A DNA stretch of 64,000 nt from Vibrio ponticus (lineage in GTDB: Bacteria; Pseudomonadota; Gammaproteobacteria; Enterobacterales; Vibrionaceae). The translations under genes and the position numbers were made by a program. The notes beneath the pieces were generated by a model, which saw only the letters and a program-made list of their open reading frames with translations, searched no databases and was not told where the DNA came from. The first letter of the stretch is position 1; the number at the start of each line of letters is the position of its first letter. The DNA is taken from contig NZ_AP019658.1 of NCBI RefSeq assembly GCF_009938225.1, positions 62,001 to 126,000 of the forward strand. Direction: 5' to 3'. This document shows positions 1 through 8,474 of the stretch, one piece after another.

Positions 1-685
1 CATGCAGCTGATCTTTATAAATATTTGTTTTATCCATTGACCCATTAGAGCTGATAACTCGATCTGCATCCAGTGTGCTATCAGGGTTGTAACCAACAAT
101 GGTGTAATGTTGAACGTTGAATTCTTTTAGCTTGGCTTCAATTTTCGTAAGTATTGAATCGAGATAAACAACTGAAGAAGTCAGCCCGATAAATCCGTTT
201 TCATCGGAAATACTCTTGCGGAGGATAAATGCAATCTTACCGTTTTGGACTAATTTTAACGGTCCGATAATGGTTGTCTCACTGCTTTCAATCGATTTGT
301 TTGCGCCGCGTTTTCTATTTTGATCTGCCAGAACATTGTGACCGATAGCCAATTTATGTTCTTGATATGGGTAAGCGAATTCGACGATACCATTGGGTAG
401 GTAAAGTAGTCCATCGACATTACTATATGTTTCTAATAGTTTTTTACTTAGTTGATTGAATTTTTGCTGACAAATAGTGCGATCGCCAGAGAGTAGGGTC
501 ATCTCTTTTAACACTTCAGAAGTTATCAATGCATCATTGAAAACGGTTTTGATTTCTTTATTTAGCTTACTGATAACTTGTTTAGAGTGCTGTTCATGAT
601 TGATGCTAGTTAGCTTGGATGATAGCAATTCAGTACATATTAGCAGTGAGGATAAAATCAAAGTTACTTTCGTAAGTTTCACCAC
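1..685 (-). CDS. CHASE-domain sensor protein, N-terminal part (cut by window edge)
   Basis: An open frame runs on the minus strand from a GTG at 685 (a second in-frame GTG is at 682) to the left edge without a stop, so only about the first 228 residues are present. An AGGA-type ribosome site lies about 8-10 bases upstream of the GTGs. The N-terminus is a hydrophobic signal or anchor segment (about residues 2-20). It is followed by an extracytoplasmic region with the features of CHASE sensors: a stretch of the type AYPYQEHKLAIGHNVL, then a segment resembling the IIGPLKLVQ and FILRKSI elements. CHASE domains sit periplasmically in front of histidine kinases, diguanylate cyclases or phosphodiesterases. 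The output domain lies outside the window, so which of these it is cannot be said. Ligand unknown. Confidence 0.65.
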   Translation of the reverse strand, partial: MVKLTKVTLILSSLLICTELLSSKLTSINHEQHSKQVISKLNKEIKTVFNDALITSEVLKEMTLLSGDRTICQQKFNQLSKKLLETYSNVDGLLYLPNGIVEFAYPYQEHKLAIGHNVLADQNRKRGANKSIESSETTIIGPLKLVQNGKIAFILRKSISDENGFIGLTSSVVYLDSILTKIEAKLKEFNVQHYTIVGYNPDSTLDADRVISSNGSMDKTNIYKDQLH

Positions 686-1172
686 ACTAATTGTTCCTGT
701 TAGATACTTGTTATTATTTCTTCCGTACTAATTGTTAAATATCCATATTTATTTAACGCCGTTCACGTTCACTTATGATGGGAAATAAATTCAAACCAAA
801 AACAAACATTGAGTTTGATTAAAGTGTGAAGAGGGTTAGGTAAACGACGTGATTAACGACCTTGCGATGTATTTATGAGCTATTTCTCGCAATATTTGCG
901 AAATTATACGCATATTGAGTAATTGGTCGATGATTATTACCAGTTGTTTTGATTAAAAATTTTTATCGTACTTAAGGGAATGCTTATCGATCGATAGGAT
1001 TGATCGAGACGATCGATGTTGTTGATTAAAAAAAGTAGTCGATAAGGTAAATTTAAATCCGCTTTTTGCTTAGAGTGATTTTTAATCAATAACTTAAGTA
1101 TAGATATCAAACGTGGCTATAATTGAAACGATTTGGGAGATGCTCTAAGTACAGGAAGGGGGAGGTGACACT
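686..1172. other. Intergenic stretch without a recognised gene
   Basis: This AT-rich region lies upstream of the CHASE-sensor gene and beyond the terminator of the phosphatase gene. It contains several GATCGAT-type palindromes clustered at about 986-1016. No open frame with a ribosome site and family resemblance was found. The sensor promoter must be here, but no -35/-10 pair stands out. Confidence 0.5.
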
Positions 1173-1189
1173 ATGAATGACATAATACA

Positions 1190-1216
1190 AAGCCCAACTC
1201 AGTATAAGTTGGGCTT
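1190..1216 (-). terminator. Rho-independent terminator of the PhoX-like gene
   Basis: An 11-base stem (AAGCCCAACTT on the minus strand, with its complement) closes a short loop. It lies 17 bases after the phosphatase stop codon, with a short T-rich tail on the minus strand. Confidence 0.75.
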
Positions 1217-1232
1217 GTGCATGAGTATAAGG

Positions 1233-3131
1233 TTACGCGCCAATCACGCCGCCATCATCACGGGTGATCATAATTACCGATGAACGTGGAATCGCATTCC
1301 CGCCTTGTGGAAAGTGCGAAGGTGCAAGATCTTCACCGGGGTGCTGCACGCCAACAAACATGGTTTTGTAATCTGGAGAGAAGGTTAAGCCGGTGATTTC
1401 ACATGCAATCGGACCGGTGAGAAAGCGACGGATTTCTCCCGTATTTGGATCGCTGCAAAGCATCTGGTTATTACCCATTCCGGCAAAGTTGCCTTGATTA
1501 GAATATTTACCATCAGTTTGAATCCATAAACGACCTGCTTTATCAAAGCCGATGCCATCAGGGCTGTTGAACATATTGTCTTTATTAATGTTGTCGCTAC
1601 CTGCCATTAAGCTGTTCGGGTGAACTTCAGGGTTGCCCGCTAGGACGTAGATATCCCACTCGAATGTGTCAGCGTTGTGGTTGCCTTGAGCAGGACGCCA
1701 GCGAATAATATGACCATATGGGTTTTTCTCGCGAGGGTTAGCCGCGTTGAGTGGCTGAGATTCTTTCGCGCCGCGATGTTTATTATTGGTTAGGGTGCAA
1801 AAAACCGATTGGTTGTCTGGATGAACGGCGACCCATTCCGGTCTGTCCATCGTTGTTGCGCCTACTTGTGTCGCGGCGAGGCGAGCAAAGATCAGTATCG
1901 ATGCCTGGTCAGCAAAGCCATTCTCTGGTGTTAAACCATTTTTACCCCAAGTCAGTTCTAGCCACTCCCCCTGACCTGTTAACTCACCCTCAGCGCCGGT
2001 GAATTTCGCCACGTATAGTGTGCCTTCTTCAAGTAAGTCTCGGTTTGAATCCGCCCCTGGGCGATACTTGTTCTTCGAGACAAATTTGTACAGGTGCTCA
2101 CCACGTTCATCATCGCCTAGATAAACGACAACATGCCCGTCGTCATTGATAGTGAGGGCAGCATTTTCATGCTTGAAACGTCCTAACGCGGTGCGTTTTT
2201 TAGGTTTTGAGTTTGGATTCATCGGGTCGATTTCTACCACCCAGCCATGGCGATGTGGTTCATTTGGCTCTTTTGCCATATCGAAGCGCGCTTGATGTCT
2301 ATACCAGTCGTAGCCGCGATCTTGATTATTTAAGCCATAACGTGCGTAAGTATCCCCTAATTTGGTGCCAGCGGTGTTGGCAAAGTAACCATTGAAGTTT
2401 TCTTCGCAGGTGAGGTAGGTACCCCAAGGGGTTTGCCCATTGGCGCAGTTGTTAAAGGTGCCAAGCACTTGTTTACCTGATGGATCGGCTTTGGTCTGCA
2501 GATGCTTGTGACCGGCAGCAACACCTGTCAATTCCATTTCAGTGTAGGCTGTCACGCGGCGATTGAGGCGACCGTCTACATTCACCAGCCATTTCCCATC
2601 GACTCTCTTGAGCTCAATGATTGAAACGCCATGCGCAGCTTGCGCTTTGCGTGCATCATCGGCGGAGATTTGCTTACCTTGATGAGAGTAAAGGTACTCA
2701 TTGTTGGTGTACTCATTGTTGACCACAAGTACGGCGCGCTGGTCGGAGATTGGGAAAAAGCTCATGCCATCGTTGTTGTCACCAAATTGCATCTCTTGTG
2801 CTTTTGCGTTGTTGCTTTGCGCAAATTCAGGCGCGCCTTTTAGCACCGCGTCACCCCATGAGATCAGTACATCTGCTTTATAACCATCAGGTACGACAAC
2901 AGTATCAGCGGTAGAGATTGGGATTGGTTCAAAGTTAAGCAAGTTAGGTTGGCTTGAGGTTGTTTTGGCGATGGCTTGGCTAATTGGACTGGCAGCGAAA
3001 AAGCCCACAGTGCTGGCGGCTCCAGATAGCTGTAAAAAGCGGCGGCGAGACATGGCTGCATCGACAAACTTATTGAATTCTGGTTCTTGGTCGAGCGGTC
3101 GTTGATCAGGGTTTAGCTTTGAATACGTCAC
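1233..3131 (-). CDS. PhoX family (DUF839) Tat-exported phosphatase
   Basis: This 632-residue protein belongs to the PhoX/DUF839 family: periplasmic alkaline phosphatases that use calcium and iron and release phosphate from organic esters. The N-terminus has a twin-arginine motif (SRRRFLQL, about residues 28-35) followed by a hydrophobic stretch, as expected for export of a folded metalloenzyme. Family landmarks include GTYLTCEENFNGYF, a GRFKHENA segment, YLGDDERGEHLYKFVS, PEWVAVHP, SPDGIGFD and a C-terminal TFSPDYKTMFVGVQHPGE, the blades of its beta-propeller. Length is usual. It is monocistronic between a terminator and the divergent lipoprotein gene. I looked for a Pho box upstream and did not find a convincing one, so phosphate control is not claimed. 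Confidence 0.88.
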   Translation of the reverse strand: MTYSKLNPDQRPLDQEPEFNKFVDAAMSRRRFLQLSGAASTVGFFAASPISQAIAKTTSSQPNLLNFEPIPISTADTVVVPDGYKADVLISWGDAVLKGAPEFAQSNNAKAQEMQFGDNNDGMSFFPISDQRAVLVVNNEYTNNEYLYSHQGKQISADDARKAQAAHGVSIIELKRVDGKWLVNVDGRLNRRVTAYTEMELTGVAAGHKHLQTKADPSGKQVLGTFNNCANGQTPWGTYLTCEENFNGYFANTAGTKLGDTYARYGLNNQDRGYDWYRHQARFDMAKEPNEPHRHGWVVEIDPMNPNSKPKKRTALGRFKHENAALTINDDGHVVVYLGDDERGEHLYKFVSKNKYRPGADSNRDLLEEGTLYVAKFTGAEGELTGQGEWLELTWGKNGLTPENGFADQASILIFARLAATQVGATTMDRPEWVAVHPDNQSVFCTLTNNKHRGAKESQPLNAANPREKNPYGHIIRWRPAQGNHNADTFEWDIYVLAGNPEVHPNSLMAGSDNINKDNMFNSPDGIGFDKAGRLWIQTDGKYSNQGNFAGMGNNQMLCSDPNTGEIRRFLTGPIACEITGLTFSPDYKTMFVGVQHPGEDLAPSHFPQGGNAIPRSSVIMITRDDGGVIGA

Positions 3132-3406
3132 AGTGGCTTCCTTTTAGTTTTTTCCATCTACTTAAATGGCTTTTGTTGTCAGCTCAGTATGATGCTAGGC
3201 GGATATGACGTTGAGGTTATGTTTTGTTAACAATAATGTTACAACAAAAATCAATGAAATCTGAATCTAACCAGTTCGCCTTTTTGATTTCTGATTCTTG
3301 GGTAACAACGTTGATTTACTGTGCTTAATGATATTTTTATTTCACCCAGTACGCGGTTGCCTTATTATGCGCGAAGTAAAATTGAGATTAACTTTGAGGG
3401 TTAACA

Positions 3407-3832
3407 ATGAAAAAATACGTAGCTGCATTGGCACTTGTTGCAGCACTTTCAGGTTGTGACGACGCAACTAAAGCGATTGATCAAGCGCAAGAAGCGGCAA
3501 ACAGTGCAGTGGATAGCCTTCAAGAGAAAATGGATTCGTTTGACCCGAGCAAACTGAATTTAGATCAGTTTGGCGAAGCGACAGAGTCAGCAAAAGAGTT
3601 TGCCGCGTCAATTGAAGAAGCAATGAATGCTGATTTTTCAAATCCAGAGATCCTAACGGAAGTTCAAGACAAGATTGCTAACACATATAGCTGTCTGGTT
3701 GATGCGACTTCAGAATCGACGGCTGAAAAATTGTTGAATAAAGTACTGGCTGCTATTGGCAGTGAAGATACTCAATCAGTGATCGAAAAAGGCATTGAGA
3801 AAGCTAAAGCTGCTCAAGAGTGTGTGATGTAA
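3407..3832 (+). CDS. Small lipoprotein of unknown function
   Basis: This 141-residue protein has a classical lipoprotein signal: MKK, a hydrophobic core, and the lipobox LSGC with the lipidated cysteine at residue 17. Asp at +2 and +3 would favour inner-membrane retention by the E. coli rule; Vibrio may differ. The mature part is acidic and strongly helical, rich in Ala, Glu, Lys and Gln, with two further cysteines (in YSCLVD and near the C-terminus, ECVM) that could pair. It has a good ribosome site (GAGGGTTAAC) and its own terminator, and is divergent from the phosphatase. No family could be named. Confidence 0.8.
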   Translation: MKKYVAALALVAALSGCDDATKAIDQAQEAANSAVDSLQEKMDSFDPSKLNLDQFGEATESAKEFAASIEEAMNADFSNPEILTEVQDKIANTYSCLVDATSESTAEKLLNKVLAAIGSEDTQSVIEKGIEKAKAAQECVM

Positions 3833-3865
3833 TTCAGGCCTAAGTTTAATCACAATCGATATCCG

Positions 3866-3896
3866 AGCCCGTGGGTGAAAACCTGCGGGCTTTTTT
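3866..3896 (+). terminator. Rho-independent terminator of the lipoprotein gene
   Basis: AGCCCG...CGGGCT stem with an extended, slightly mismatched top and a run of six T, 34 bases after the stop codon. Confidence 0.85.
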
Positions 3897-4008
3897 ATTG
3901 AGTATTCTTGGTCAAGATTCGAGCTGATTCATGTTCTTGTTTAAATAATTGTCATACGGTGTGTCATGATGAAGCACATAAATAATGGATTACTAGGAGT
4001 CAATCACG

Positions 4009-4626
4009 ATGACCACCACTTCTGCGCTTGCACTGTTTCTTGCCATGGCTCTTTCAGCTTTGATCCCCGGTCCTAGTGTACTGGCTGTGGTATCGCGCTC
4101 GATTAGCCAAGGTTTTAGACAAGGTATGTTTACCGTGTTAGGTATTTTGTTCGGCGACTATCTGTTTATCTTCCTCGCTTTATCTGGTCTATCTGCTGCC
4201 TCAGTTGCGATGGGGGAGTTTGCATCATGGATAAAATATCTTGGGGTAAGTTACCTTTTTTGGTTGGCGTATCAAACTTGGAATACCAGCATTGAAGGCA
4301 AGTTAGATTTACCTCAAAGCTCTGAGTATCGTCAGGCTTCAAGTTTGCTGAGTGGATTGCTGATTGCGTTGGCAAACCCGAAAGCGATTTTGTTTTATAT
4401 GGGGTTCTTTCCAGTCTTCGTTGACGTGACGAGTATTCATGCGGGTGATGTCTTCATGATTCTGATGATTTCGACACTGTCTGTCGGTGGTGTGTTGGCG
4501 ACCTATGCGTTTTTATCAGCGAAGTCTCGTTATATGTTCACTAATAGATTGGCCCGTAAGTGGTTGAACCGCTGTTCAGCGGGGGTATTGGCAACATGCG
4601 GAGTGATGTTGGCGACTAGAAATTAG
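4009..4626 (+). CDS. LysE/RhtB family amino-acid exporter
   Basis: This 205-residue inner-membrane protein has the LysE/RhtB family pattern: an N-terminal hydrophobic segment followed by IPGPSVLAVVSRSISQGFRQG, then GILFGDYLFI, the YLGVSYLFWLAYQTW segment and the ANPKAILFYMGFFP motif near residue 122. About six membrane helices. The family exports amino acids such as homoserine, threonine, lysine or leucine; the substrate cannot be read here. The start is supported by AGGAG 9 bases upstream. It is monocistronic and followed by a palindromic repeat block. Confidence 0.88.
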   Translation: MTTTSALALFLAMALSALIPGPSVLAVVSRSISQGFRQGMFTVLGILFGDYLFIFLALSGLSAASVAMGEFASWIKYLGVSYLFWLAYQTWNTSIEGKLDLPQSSEYRQASSLLSGLLIALANPKAILFYMGFFPVFVDVTSIHAGDVFMILMISTLSVGGVLATYAFLSAKSRYMFTNRLARKWLNRCSAGVLATCGVMLATRN

Positions 4627-4675
4627 GGTTTTGAATGTTTTAGGCTGAGTTGTTGATACAGTTTATTGCCTAAAT

Positions 4676-4735
4676 CTCGGGCAACTTTTTGCTCAGCCGA
4701 GCAAGATTTTGCCCGAGTTGAGCAAGATCTTGCCC
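4676..4735. repeat. Three 16-bp palindromic units at 21-bp period
   Basis: Units at 4679-4694 (inverted copy), 4699-4714 and 4720-4735 read GGGCAACTTTTTGCTC, GAGCAAGATTTTGCCC and GAGCAAGATCTTGCCC. The last holds the perfect palindrome GCAAGATCTTGC. The first two can fold into one long imperfect hairpin (4676-4717). The block lies between the LysE gene and hcp and could act as a terminator or as an operator array on one helix face. Confidence 0.7.
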
Positions 4736-4786
4736 AGGCAATGAATACTATCAATATAAGTGATTGAATATTATAAATGCCATGGC

Positions 4787-4803
4787 TGGCATATCTTTTG
4801 ATT
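4787..4803 (+). promoter_or_regulatory. Possible sigma-54 promoter for hcp
   Basis: TGGCAT followed by TTGAT with spacing close to the -24/-12 arrangement (GG present; GA in place of the usual GC). Auxiliary hcp operons of Vibrio cholerae are known to be sigma-54/VasH dependent, which is why this site was looked for. The -12 element is imperfect. Confidence 0.3.
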
Positions 4804-4846
4804 TATTGGCATTGAGTTATTCACATTTAAATTTAAGGATAAAGCC

Positions 4847-5365
4847 ATGCCAACTCCATGTTATATCTCACTAGAAGGTCAAACTCAGGGACTTATTACT
4901 GCAGGCGCATGTACTGCTGACTCGATTGGTGATAGCTACGTTGAAGGTCACGAAGATGAGATGCTAGTACAGCAATTTGATCACGTAGTGACAGTGCCTA
5001 CTGATCCACAATCGGGTCAACCTTCTGGTCAACGCGTGCATAAGCCGTTCAAATTTACGGTTTCTCTCAACAAAGCTGTACCACTACTTTACAACGCACT
5101 GGCATCGGGTGAGAAGCTAAGCAACGTTGAGCTTAAATGGTACCGCACGTCACTCGAAGGTAAACAAGAGAACTTCTTTACCACCCGCCTAGAAAATGCG
5201 TCTATCGTCGACATTCAGTGTGAAATGCCACACTGTCAAGACCCAGCAAAGGCGGACTTCACGCAAAACCTCGTGGTATCACTTGCTTACCGTAAGATTA
5301 CGTGGGATCACGTAAACGCAGGTACATCAGGTTCGGATGACTGGCGTCGTCCTATCGAGGCGTAA
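4847..5365 (+). CDS. hcp: Hcp, type VI secretion tube protein
   Basis: This 172-residue protein forms the hexameric rings that stack into the T6SS inner tube and carry or chaperone effectors. It follows the Vibrio cholerae Hcp sequence almost throughout: MPTPCYISLEGQTQG, YVEGHEDEMLVQQFDH, VPTDPQSGQPSGQRVHKPF, LKWYRTSLEGKQE, MPHCQDP and a SLAYRKITW strand before the DDWR end. The start has an AAGGA site 8 bases upstream. It is first in a cluster with vgrG, an adaptor and a VasX-like toxin, the order seen in the V. cholerae auxiliary hcp-2 cluster. No structural T6SS genes (sheath, baseplate, ClpV) are in the window, so the apparatus must be encoded elsewhere. Confidence 0.97.
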   Translation: MPTPCYISLEGQTQGLITAGACTADSIGDSYVEGHEDEMLVQQFDHVVTVPTDPQSGQPSGQRVHKPFKFTVSLNKAVPLLYNALASGEKLSNVELKWYRTSLEGKQENFFTTRLENASIVDIQCEMPHCQDPAKADFTQNLVVSLAYRKITWDHVNAGTSGSDDWRRPIEA

Positions 5366-5441
5366 TCCTCGTCTGAATAATCACGATTTGATGTTCAGTG
5401 TAACCAGTGGCAGAGGAAACTCTGGCGCTGGTTTCTGCATG

Positions 5442-5497
5442 TATACCCAAGTGACTTTAAAAGAGACTATCTCGCATCATGAGGTTACTTGGGTATA
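5442..5497. repeat. Inverted repeat / hairpin between hcp and vgrG
   Basis: TATACCCAAGT at 5442-5452 and its exact complement ACTTGGGTATA at 5487-5497 flank 34 bases. The arms and interior look like a small dispersed Vibrio intergenic repeat. It lies in the hcp-vgrG leader and accounts for the longer open frame upstream of the true vgrG start. Confidence 0.75.
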
Positions 5498-5520
5498 TGA
5501 CGGCAAAGAAGGCGCAATGG

Positions 5521-7644
5521 ATGGCTAAGCTAACGTTTACTCTGACTGTGAAAGGATTACCTGAAGAGACCTTTGTGGTTTCGGGTTACCAAGGTAAAGA
5601 GTGTTTATCACAATCATCATGGGAGGGTGGCGAACCCTATTTTGGTTTTCGCTATAAAATCGAGCTTGCGAGTCGGCAGTCTAGTATTGCGGCGCAGGAC
5701 GTAGTGGATAAACCCGCCCACCTGATGATGAGTATCGATGGCGAACCCGTGCAGTATGTTCATGGTATTGTGCGCCAGTTTGCTCAGGGCGAGATTGGTC
5801 ATCACCACACCTTGTATTCCCTAGTGTTAGTGCCCGCCCTTGAGCGCCTCTCTTTACGCCAGAATAGCCGTATCTTCCAACTCAAAACTGTACCAGAGAT
5901 CATCTCTATTTTATTGCAAGAGATGGGGATAGAAGACTTCAGCTTTGCCCTTACCGGAACACCGACTTCGCGCGAGTTTTGCGTGCAATACCGTGAGACC
6001 GATTTAGAGTTTGTACAGAGACTCGCGGCAGAAGAAGGGATCAGTTACTACATTGAGCAAACTGACACGAAACACTCGGTAATTTTTGTCGATGACAGCG
6101 CATTGATTGCTAAATACGCCCAGCCTGTGACACACAACAGCATGGCAAGTGGCGTGATGAATGAGCCATATATCTCACACTTTGCGATTGCCCATCAAAC
6201 CGAGCCTAGCCATTTAGAGCTAAAAGATTACAGCTTTAAAAAGCCCGGTTATGGCTTTACCCAAACGAACATGGGTAGTGATTTAAGTTTTCAACATAGC
6301 CAATATGAACATTACGACTTTCCAGGGCGCTATAAAGACGACGGTAGCGGTAAAGCCTTTAGCCAATATCGATTAGAGTATTTAAGGCGCGAATCCCATA
6401 CCGCACACGGTAAGAGTAATCATCCAGCTCTACACGCAGGGGTGAAGTTTGATTTGATTGAGAACTTAGAGCTCACAGCGAACCGAGATTGGCTCGTGGT
6501 GGAAGTGAGCCACCAAGGTACGCAACCACAAGCGCTGGAAGAAGAGGGCGGCAGCGGCGCAACCACCTACAGCAATCAATTCAAAGTGATCCCCGCCGAT
6601 AAACCATGGCGGGCAGAGCCACAACCGAAACCACAAGTGGATGGCCCAATGATAGCGATTGTTGTCGGTCCTGAAGGTGAAGAGATTTATTGTGACGAGC
6701 ATGGGCGAGTCAAACTGCATTTTCCTTGGGATCGCTACTCCGCCGGTAATGAGCAAAGTTCATGTTGGGTGCGCGTCTCGCAAGGTTGGGCTGGCGCGCA
6801 ATATGGCTTTATGGCGGTGCCACGTATTGGACATGAAGTGATTGTTGAGTTCTTACATGGCGACCCTGATCAGCCGATCATTACTGGGCGAACCTATCAC
6901 GCCACCAATACGCCGCCTTATGCTTTACCTGAGCACAAAACCAAAACGGTACTGCGCAGTGAAACCCACCAAGGTGAAGGCTTTAATGAACTGAGCTTTG
7001 AAGACCAAGCCGGTACTGAGAAAGTCTATTTACACGCGCAAAAAGATTTTGCCGCAGACATTCTCAATGACCACAGTACCCACATTAAGCATGACCAGCA
7101 TCTTATTGTAGAGAACGATCGTTTTACTCAGGTGGACAACAACCAGCATTTAGTGGTGACGGGTGAAAGCCGAACCAAGATCAACAAAGACAAGTCTCTC
7201 GTGGTTGATGGCAGCTTGCACCAGAAGGTCTCAAATTTACATGCCGTTGATGCGGGCACCGAGGTGCACCTGCAAAGTGGCGCCAAAATAGTGATTGAAG
7301 CGGGTAGCGAGCAAACATTCAAAGTGGGCGGTAACTTTGTAAAAATCGATGCATCAGGTGTGACGATTTCGGGCGCGACCATCAACCTCAACTCCGGCGG
7401 CAGCGCAGGCAGCGGCAGTGGGTTTGGTGGGAAGATGGCAGAGAATCCATTAGGGGTGGAGTCGCCGGAAGTTGAATCTGTATTTTCAGATCTCAATATC
7501 ATTCCGACTGAGCAAAGTATGCCATTGCACCAGCAAGTCTTAGCGGATTTATCCAACAGCACCGCAATAACTCAGCTATGCCAGAAGAAAGCAGATGGCT
7601 CGTGTCCTTTGAGTGATTGTCCGTGTAGGGAAGGGCAATCATGA
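5521..7644 (+). CDS. vgrG: VgrG, type VI secretion spike protein
   Basis: This 707-residue protein is the trimeric T6SS spike that caps the Hcp tube. I chose the ATG at 5521 (MAKLTFTLTVKG) because VgrG proteins begin with this strand; an upstream in-frame ATG at 5479 lies inside the inverted repeat. Residues 1-370 are the gp27-like base. An OB-fold with DEHGRVKLHFPWDR (about 390) and WVRVSQGWAG...PRIGHEVIVEFLHGDPDQP (about 418-455) is gp5-like. Residues about 510-625 form a repetitive beta-helix needle. A tail of about 80 residues follows a Gly/Ser-rich linker and ends in a Cys-rich segment (QKKADGSCPLSDCPC). The length fits a non-evolved VgrG, so the cargo is probably the next-but-one gene. 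The stop overlaps the adaptor start by 4 bases. Confidence 0.96.
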   Translation: MAKLTFTLTVKGLPEETFVVSGYQGKECLSQSSWEGGEPYFGFRYKIELASRQSSIAAQDVVDKPAHLMMSIDGEPVQYVHGIVRQFAQGEIGHHHTLYSLVLVPALERLSLRQNSRIFQLKTVPEIISILLQEMGIEDFSFALTGTPTSREFCVQYRETDLEFVQRLAAEEGISYYIEQTDTKHSVIFVDDSALIAKYAQPVTHNSMASGVMNEPYISHFAIAHQTEPSHLELKDYSFKKPGYGFTQTNMGSDLSFQHSQYEHYDFPGRYKDDGSGKAFSQYRLEYLRRESHTAHGKSNHPALHAGVKFDLIENLELTANRDWLVVEVSHQGTQPQALEEEGGSGATTYSNQFKVIPADKPWRAEPQPKPQVDGPMIAIVVGPEGEEIYCDEHGRVKLHFPWDRYSAGNEQSSCWVRVSQGWAGAQYGFMAVPRIGHEVIVEFLHGDPDQPIITGRTYHATNTPPYALPEHKTKTVLRSETHQGEGFNELSFEDQAGTEKVYLHAQKDFAADILNDHSTHIKHDQHLIVENDRFTQVDNNQHLVVTGESRTKINKDKSLVVDGSLHQKVSNLHAVDAGTEVHLQSGAKIVIEAGSEQTFKVGGNFVKIDASGVTISGATINLNSGGSAGSGSGFGGKMAENPLGVESPEVESVFSDLNIIPTEQSMPLHQQVLADLSNSTAITQLCQKKADGSCPLSDCPCREGQS

Positions 7645-8474
7645 ACCAACAGCCTTATTCGCAAAGCTATGAGCCCCGAAATGACAAACAACGCCACTAC
7701 GCACTGCTAGCGTTTTATTCTGATATGCCTCAAGAGTTGTATAAAGCGATTGATGGACATAATGTTTGGCCATTGTATGGCAGAACCGTGCTCAAAGGGA
7801 TGTTGGAGCATAGCCCTTACCTGATTGAATTGAAGCAGCACGATGCTCTAATCGCAGAATTACCTCAGACACATTTATTACTGTTTTCTGCGCCTGATAA
7901 ATACAGTAAAGATGACGTGCTCGACCATCTAAGAAATCGCATGAAAGTCACGTTTGATAGCAACCGAAAAGGAATTTTTCATTACTATCAACCGGAGATC
8001 GCCAGTTATTTTTTCTTGGCGGAACGACGTGAGACACAAAATTGGATGGGCATCCTTTCCAGCGTTAGTTGGCTTAATCAAGTTAAAGCTGAAGAACAGG
8101 AGTGGAGGACCGTTGAGAATGAACTTGATACTGAGGAAGCTCTCAGTTCAGTAGATACTCAACAATGGGTGTTAACCGCTTCTCAAGCAGAGCAGCTCAA
8201 TCGACAGTGGCTTGATCGGTTTATCGAGCAGAGCCTAGAGAGCCAAACTATTTCCGCGACTCAGTGGCAAAATTTGAGGCTGGCTTATTCCAATTGCCAG
8301 CAACTAGCCGTAACAGATAAGTCTCAGATTCAACGTTACTTCTCGCTGGTCTTGGCAGACGAGTCCACGTTGCAACTTATTCCCCAAGATATTGCATTAG
8401 CCGTCAATTTAACTGACCAACAGAAAATTGATCTAATCGAAAACAGATTCAAGGAAAATAACCATGTCAGCTAA
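7641..8474 (+). CDS. DUF4123 T6SS effector adaptor/chaperone (VasW/Tap-1 type)
   Basis: This 277-residue cytoplasmic protein has a DUF4123-like N-terminal domain (about residues 20-145). The pattern includes the PYLIELKQHDALI segment, a THLLLFSAP strand, VLDHLRNRMKVTFDSNRKGIFHYYQPEIASYF, and an ERRE-W block. DUF4123 proteins load effectors encoded immediately downstream onto the cognate VgrG tip. The C-terminal half is helical and carries an LTASQAEQL segment typical of these adaptors. It overlaps vgrG by 4 bases and the toxin gene by 11 bases, which implies translational coupling of spike, adaptor and cargo. Its position matches vasW in V. cholerae. Confidence 0.85.
   Translation: MNQQPYSQSYEPRNDKQRHYALLAFYSDMPQELYKAIDGHNVWPLYGRTVLKGMLEHSPYLIELKQHDALIAELPQTHLLLFSAPDKYSKDDVLDHLRNRMKVTFDSNRKGIFHYYQPEIASYFFLAERRETQNWMGILSSVSWLNQVKAEEQEWRTVENELDTEEALSSVDTQQWVLTASQAEQLNRQWLDRFIEQSLESQTISATQWQNLRLAYSNCQQLAVTDKSQIQRYFSLVLADESTLQLIPQDIALAVNLTDQQKIDLIENRFKENNHVS

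Noticed and set aside
3132..3260. Pho box upstream of the PhoX-like gene
   Set aside because: No pair of CTGTCAT-like repeats at 11-base spacing could be found.
5337..5528. 63-residue open frame between hcp and vgrG
   Set aside because: It overlaps the hcp end and runs through the inverted repeat; no ribosome site or family resemblance.
7128..7562. 144-residue minus-strand frame inside vgrG
   Set aside because: Antisense shadow of the repetitive VgrG needle region.
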